Assembly (NCBI GenBank): GCA_900553165.1
Contig: USCN01000045.1
Location: 1-9,161, forward strand
Direction of reading: 5' to 3'
Source of the DNA: an uncultured Collinsella sp.
Lineage (GTDB): Bacteria; Actinomycetota; Coriobacteriia; Coriobacteriales; Coriobacteriaceae
DNA: 9,161 nucleotides
Shown: positions 6,724-9,161 of the stretch, piece after piece
How the letters are laid out: every line of letters starts with the position of its first letter
Numbering within the stretch: the first letter of the stretch is position 1
The notes under the pieces: model-generated
What the model saw: only the letters and a program-made list of their open reading frames with translations
What the model was told of the DNA's origin: nothing
Database searches by the model: none
Position numbers and translations under genes: made by a program

Positions 6724-7506
6724 TTGAGCTTTTTGTCCGATTCTGAATGGCTCTGCTTAAACGATCTCGTGCTTTCGATTAATTCCATCGACAGCGACCG
6801 CGAGTTTCGCTCGACCGTCCTCAAAAAGCTGCGTTTTCTCATCCCCTACGAGTCGGCTGCATTTTTCCTGAGCGACCTTTCCAGGGATCTCGTATCCACC
6901 CCGCAAGAATGGAAAACGCGCGTCTTTCTTGACCCTCTTGGCATCGATGTCCCCGCTGGGATGCTCGAGCTCTACACCGAAAAGTACTGGCAGCAGGACA
7001 TGATCGTCGCCCACCGCAATCTTACGCGCTCGACGGTGCTGCGCGAGTCCGATCAGCTCAGCCCTGGCGATATCGACAGCAGTTATATGAAGGATTATCT
7101 TGGCGGCCGCCACGTCGTCAACGTCAGTTTCTTTAATGACGAGGGCTTTTTGGGATCGCTCAATCTTAATCGCAAGAAAGAAGAGGGCGACTTTAGCGAT
7201 CGCGAAGTTCAAATCCTTGAGCTCATCGAACCACACCTCACGAACCGACTATCAAAATGGCGTGTGCGCGCCGACCGCAGCTCGTCTGAAATCGTATTTG
7301 CTCACGACTACGACGTCTCAGCGCGCGAAATCGATGTGTGTCGTTGCGTGTTATCGGGCATGGACAACGCGGCCATCGCCGAAGAGCTCTCCATCAGCAC
7401 TGGCACCGTTAAAAAGCATCTGGAGAACATCTTTCGAAAAACACAGGTCAACAGCCGCGTTGGGCTCATGGCGCTCCTTCAGCAGTACACGGCGCTCAAG
7501 CAGTAA
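6724..7506 (+). CDS. LuxR-family transcriptional regulator with GAF-like N-terminal domain
   Basis: Cytoplasmic DNA-binding regulator of 260 residues. The C-terminal HTH (about 196-257) has the classic LuxR/GerE pattern: VSAREIDVCRCVLSG, then NAAIAEELSISTGTVKKHL (215-233) as the recognition unit, then IFRKTQVNSRVGLMALL. Residues 1-180 form a mixed alpha/beta region with hydrophobic strands (ESAAFFLS, HVVNVSFFNDEGFLGSLNL) and the closing FSDREVQILELIEPHL. That layout resembles GAF-type sensory domains that precede LuxR HTHs. There is no phospho-acceptor receiver domain and no membrane segment, so a soluble ligand is the likely signal. It starts at TTG with CGGAGG five bases upstream. It is divergent from the carrier/hydrolase operon and is its probable regulator. 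It ends 24 bases before the stop of the convergent double ATPase gene, with no strong terminator between. Confidence 0.88.
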   Translation: MSFLSDSEWLCLNDLVLSINSIDSDREFRSTVLKKLRFLIPYESAAFFLSDLSRDLVSTPQEWKTRVFLDPLGIDVPAGMLELYTEKYWQQDMIVAHRNLTRSTVLRESDQLSPGDIDSSYMKDYLGGRHVVNVSFFNDEGFLGSLNLNRKKEEGDFSDREVQILELIEPHLTNRLSKWRVRADRSSSEIVFAHDYDVSAREIDVCRCVLSGMDNAAIAEELSISTGTVKKHLENIFRKTQVNSRVGLMALLQQYTALKQ

Positions 7507-7530
7507 GACCGTTCTCGCCCGCGAACCCGC

Positions 7531-9150
7531 TCACGCCCTATAAAACACGTTGTCGGCAAAGAAGTCGGTCGGCGGCTCCATGCAGGCGATCTCGCCATCA
7601 AACATCATGGCGATGTCGTCGGCTACCTGCTCGGCAAAATCCAGGTCGTGCGTTGCCATGATGACGGTGCCGCCAGCCTTCGCATGGTCACGCAGGGCGC
7701 GAGCGATGATGCGGCGGCTCTCCAGGTCCAAGCCCTTCGTGGGCTCGTCAAGCAGCAGCAGCTCGGGGCCAATCAGCAGCAGCTTTGCCAGCGCGAGCAG
7801 CTGGCGCTGTCCGCCCGAGAGGTCGTAGGGGTGACGCGTCTCCAGGCCGTCCAATCCCAGTTGCGCCGCACGCTCCCGCGCCAAGTTCTCGTCATATCCG
7901 CAGGTCGAGGCCCATTCCATCAGCTCATCGCGAACCGTCTCGGCAACCAGCAATGCTTTGGGGTTCTGAGGCAGCAGCGCCGCCGAGGCCGCTCCGCGCA
8001 CCATGCGACCGCGCTGCAGCTTGGCGGTCTTCGCCAGCACCGAGAGCATCGTCGACTTACCGCATCCGTTGCCGCCCACGATCGCATGCACCGCACCGGC
8101 CGAAAACGCCACGTCGAGCCCGCGCAGAACCCAACCGCCCGCGCGATCGTAGCGAAACCAGCTCCCTGCCAGGGTGGTAGCCGACCCGCCATGCATTTTT
8201 TGGAGTATTCTGCTCCCATCCGTGCGCGGGAAGGCTTCCGAGCCGTTCTCGAGCGACGTTTGCGCCACAAATTCGGACGATTTGTCCAATTCCGAACTTT
8301 TTTTCGCGCTCGATACGTCCCCGGGCGGCTCCAGAGAGCCCAAATTGTCCTCACGCCTGCTGAATACTCCGTTTTTTGCACATCGGACGGCACCCCACCC
8401 CAACATGTCGTCGGAAAACAACGATTCTCGGCGTCCCAAAGAAGCCATATCCGCCACCTCGCGCACGCGACCGTCCTCAATCCGGTACGCACACGTCGCA
8501 TACTCGAGCATTGGACGCGGTTGATGCGTAGCCACAACAACCGTGCAGCCCAACTCACGGTTCACGCGAAACAGCGCGTGCAGAAAATTCTTCTCGGCAA
8601 CGGGATCGAGCTGAGACGTGGGCTCGTCGAGTAGCAGCACACGCGGACGCAGCGCCAGGACGGCGGCAAGCGACAGCAGCTGCTTGCGGCCGCCCGAAAG
8701 CGTATCGGTATCGCGATGAAGCCAGTCCTCCAGACCAAAGAAATAGCTGGTCTCAGCTACGCGACGGCGCATCTCATCACGTGCTAGCCCCAAGTTTTCC
8801 AGGCCAAACGCCATCTCGTGCCACACGGTTTCGCACACGATCTGGTTCTCGGGATCCTGGAACACATAGCCCACGCGCTCCGCCGATGCCCGCACGTCCA
8901 TGTCGGCAACGTTCTCGCCCAGCACGCGCGCATCACCAGTGCGCTCGCCCGCCGGCGCGATCTCGGGCTTGAGCAGCGACAGCAGCGTCGACTTGCCCGA
9001 ACCGGTACCGCCAACAAGCAGCGCAAATGCACCTTGGGGAACACGCCAATCAAGCCCCTCGAGCACCGGTGCCTCGGCCCCGGGATAGGCAAAACTAAGG
9101 CCCTGCACCTCAATCGCCGGAATATCCGGGCCGCACGCCGCGCCCGACAC
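7531..9150 (-). CDS. Fused double ATPase of an ECF-type transporter (EcfA1-EcfA2 / CbiO-like)
   Basis: Membrane-associated ABC ATPase of 539 residues carrying two nucleotide-binding domains in one chain. Domain 1: Walker A GGTGSGKST (47-55), Q-loop VFQDPENQ (96-103, the EcfA-type Q-helix form), signature LSGGRKQ (151-157), Walker B VLLLDEP (171-177), switch H209. Domain 2: Walker A GGNGCGKST (359-367), Q-loop Q395, signature LSGGQRQ (444-450), Walker B LLLLDEP (464-470), H501. Both sites look complete. A hydrophilic linker of about 75 residues (roughly 245-320) joins them and contains the near-repeat SSELDKSSEF. The GTG at 9150 has AGGGG upstream, but the frame stays open to the window edge, so the true start could lie further right. 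It should energise uptake with a T component (not in the window) and an S component, possibly the one at 1121-1819. Confidence 0.9.
   Translation of the reverse strand: MSGAACGPDIPAIEVQGLSFAYPGAEAPVLEGLDWRVPQGAFALLVGGTGSGKSTLLSLLKPEIAPAGERTGDARVLGENVADMDVRASAERVGYVFQDPENQIVCETVWHEMAFGLENLGLARDEMRRRVAETSYFFGLEDWLHRDTDTLSGGRKQLLSLAAVLALRPRVLLLDEPTSQLDPVAEKNFLHALFRVNRELGCTVVVATHQPRPMLEYATCAYRIEDGRVREVADMASLGRRESLFSDDMLGWGAVRCAKNGVFSRREDNLGSLEPPGDVSSAKKSSELDKSSEFVAQTSLENGSEAFPRTDGSRILQKMHGGSATTLAGSWFRYDRAGGWVLRGLDVAFSAGAVHAIVGGNGCGKSTMLSVLAKTAKLQRGRMVRGAASAALLPQNPKALLVAETVRDELMEWASTCGYDENLARERAAQLGLDGLETRHPYDLSGGQRQLLALAKLLLIGPELLLLDEPTKGLDLESRRIIARALRDHAKAGGTVIMATHDLDFAEQVADDIAMMFDGEIACMEPPTDFFADNVFYRA
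8272..8304 (+). terminator. Terminator-like hairpin antisense to the double ATPase gene
   Basis: On the + strand TTCGGA (8272-8277) pairs with TCCGAA (8291-8296) and is followed by C and seven T (8298-8304). It lies in the part of the gene coding for the inter-domain linker. It would act only on + strand transcripts, such as read-through from the LuxR-type gene. The stem is short and an alternative hairpin (GGAC 8275-8278 with GTCC 8284-8287) competes, so activity is uncertain. Confidence 0.3.
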
Positions 9151-9161
9151 CGGGCCCCTAT

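Noticed and set aside
7920..8558. A frame in the +1 register of the double ATPase, reachable by slippage on the A7 run
   Set aside because: The A7 run reads GCG AAA AAA AGT in frame, which is not a canonical X XXY YYZ slippery heptamer, and the alternative frame gives no recognisable domain. Kept only as a side remark in the linker finding.
7648..8634. A long open frame on the + strand (about 328 codons) opposite the double ATPase
   Set aside because: The opposite strand encodes two complete ABC domains. The + strand frame gives Arg/Gln-rich sequence typical of antisense reading in GC-rich DNA.

Overview
The window looks like chromosome of a moderately GC-rich gut actinobacterium of the class Coriobacteriia. 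Collinsella is my best guess, from the GC-rich third positions, the fused ECF ATPase, and the pairing of MFS carriers with a LuxR-type regulator. This is inferred from style, not from a marker gene. No tRNA, rRNA, CRISPR array, transposase or integrase is visible.

Layout, left to right. (1) The 3' two thirds of an exonuclease III family gene, + strand, cut by the window edge. (2) A 534-base stretch without a gene (587-1120). It holds two diverged copies of a structured repeat in direct orientation. Each copy has a short leader, two long complementary arms, and a roughly 100-base core with an inner hairpin. The inner hairpin of copy 1 is a strong bidirectional terminator. (3) An ECF-transporter S component (substrate-binding membrane subunit), - strand. 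(4) A four-gene - strand run read from 6522 down to 1941: MFS carrier, YtcJ-type amidohydrolase, a second paralogous MFS carrier, and a small membrane protein of unknown function. Spacings are 2, 8 and about 54 bases, so this is very likely one operon. (5) A 201-base divergent promoter region with candidate operator repeats. (6) A + strand LuxR-family regulator with a GAF-like N-terminal half. (7) A - strand fused double ATPase of the ECF/CbiO type, convergent with the regulator, with its start about 11 bases from the window end.

How the genes may work together. The S component and the double ATPase are parts of one kind of vitamin importer; the T component is not in the window. Lying between them is a self-contained module of two sister carriers, a metal-dependent hydrolase and a dedicated regulator. 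It reads as an inducible uptake and hydrolysis system for a small amide, ester or carbamate-like compound. The substrate cannot be read from the sequence. The module may have been inserted into an older ECF locus; this is inference. The most unusual non-coding signal is the pair of repeat elements, whose arms differ in sequence between copies while remaining self-complementary within each copy.
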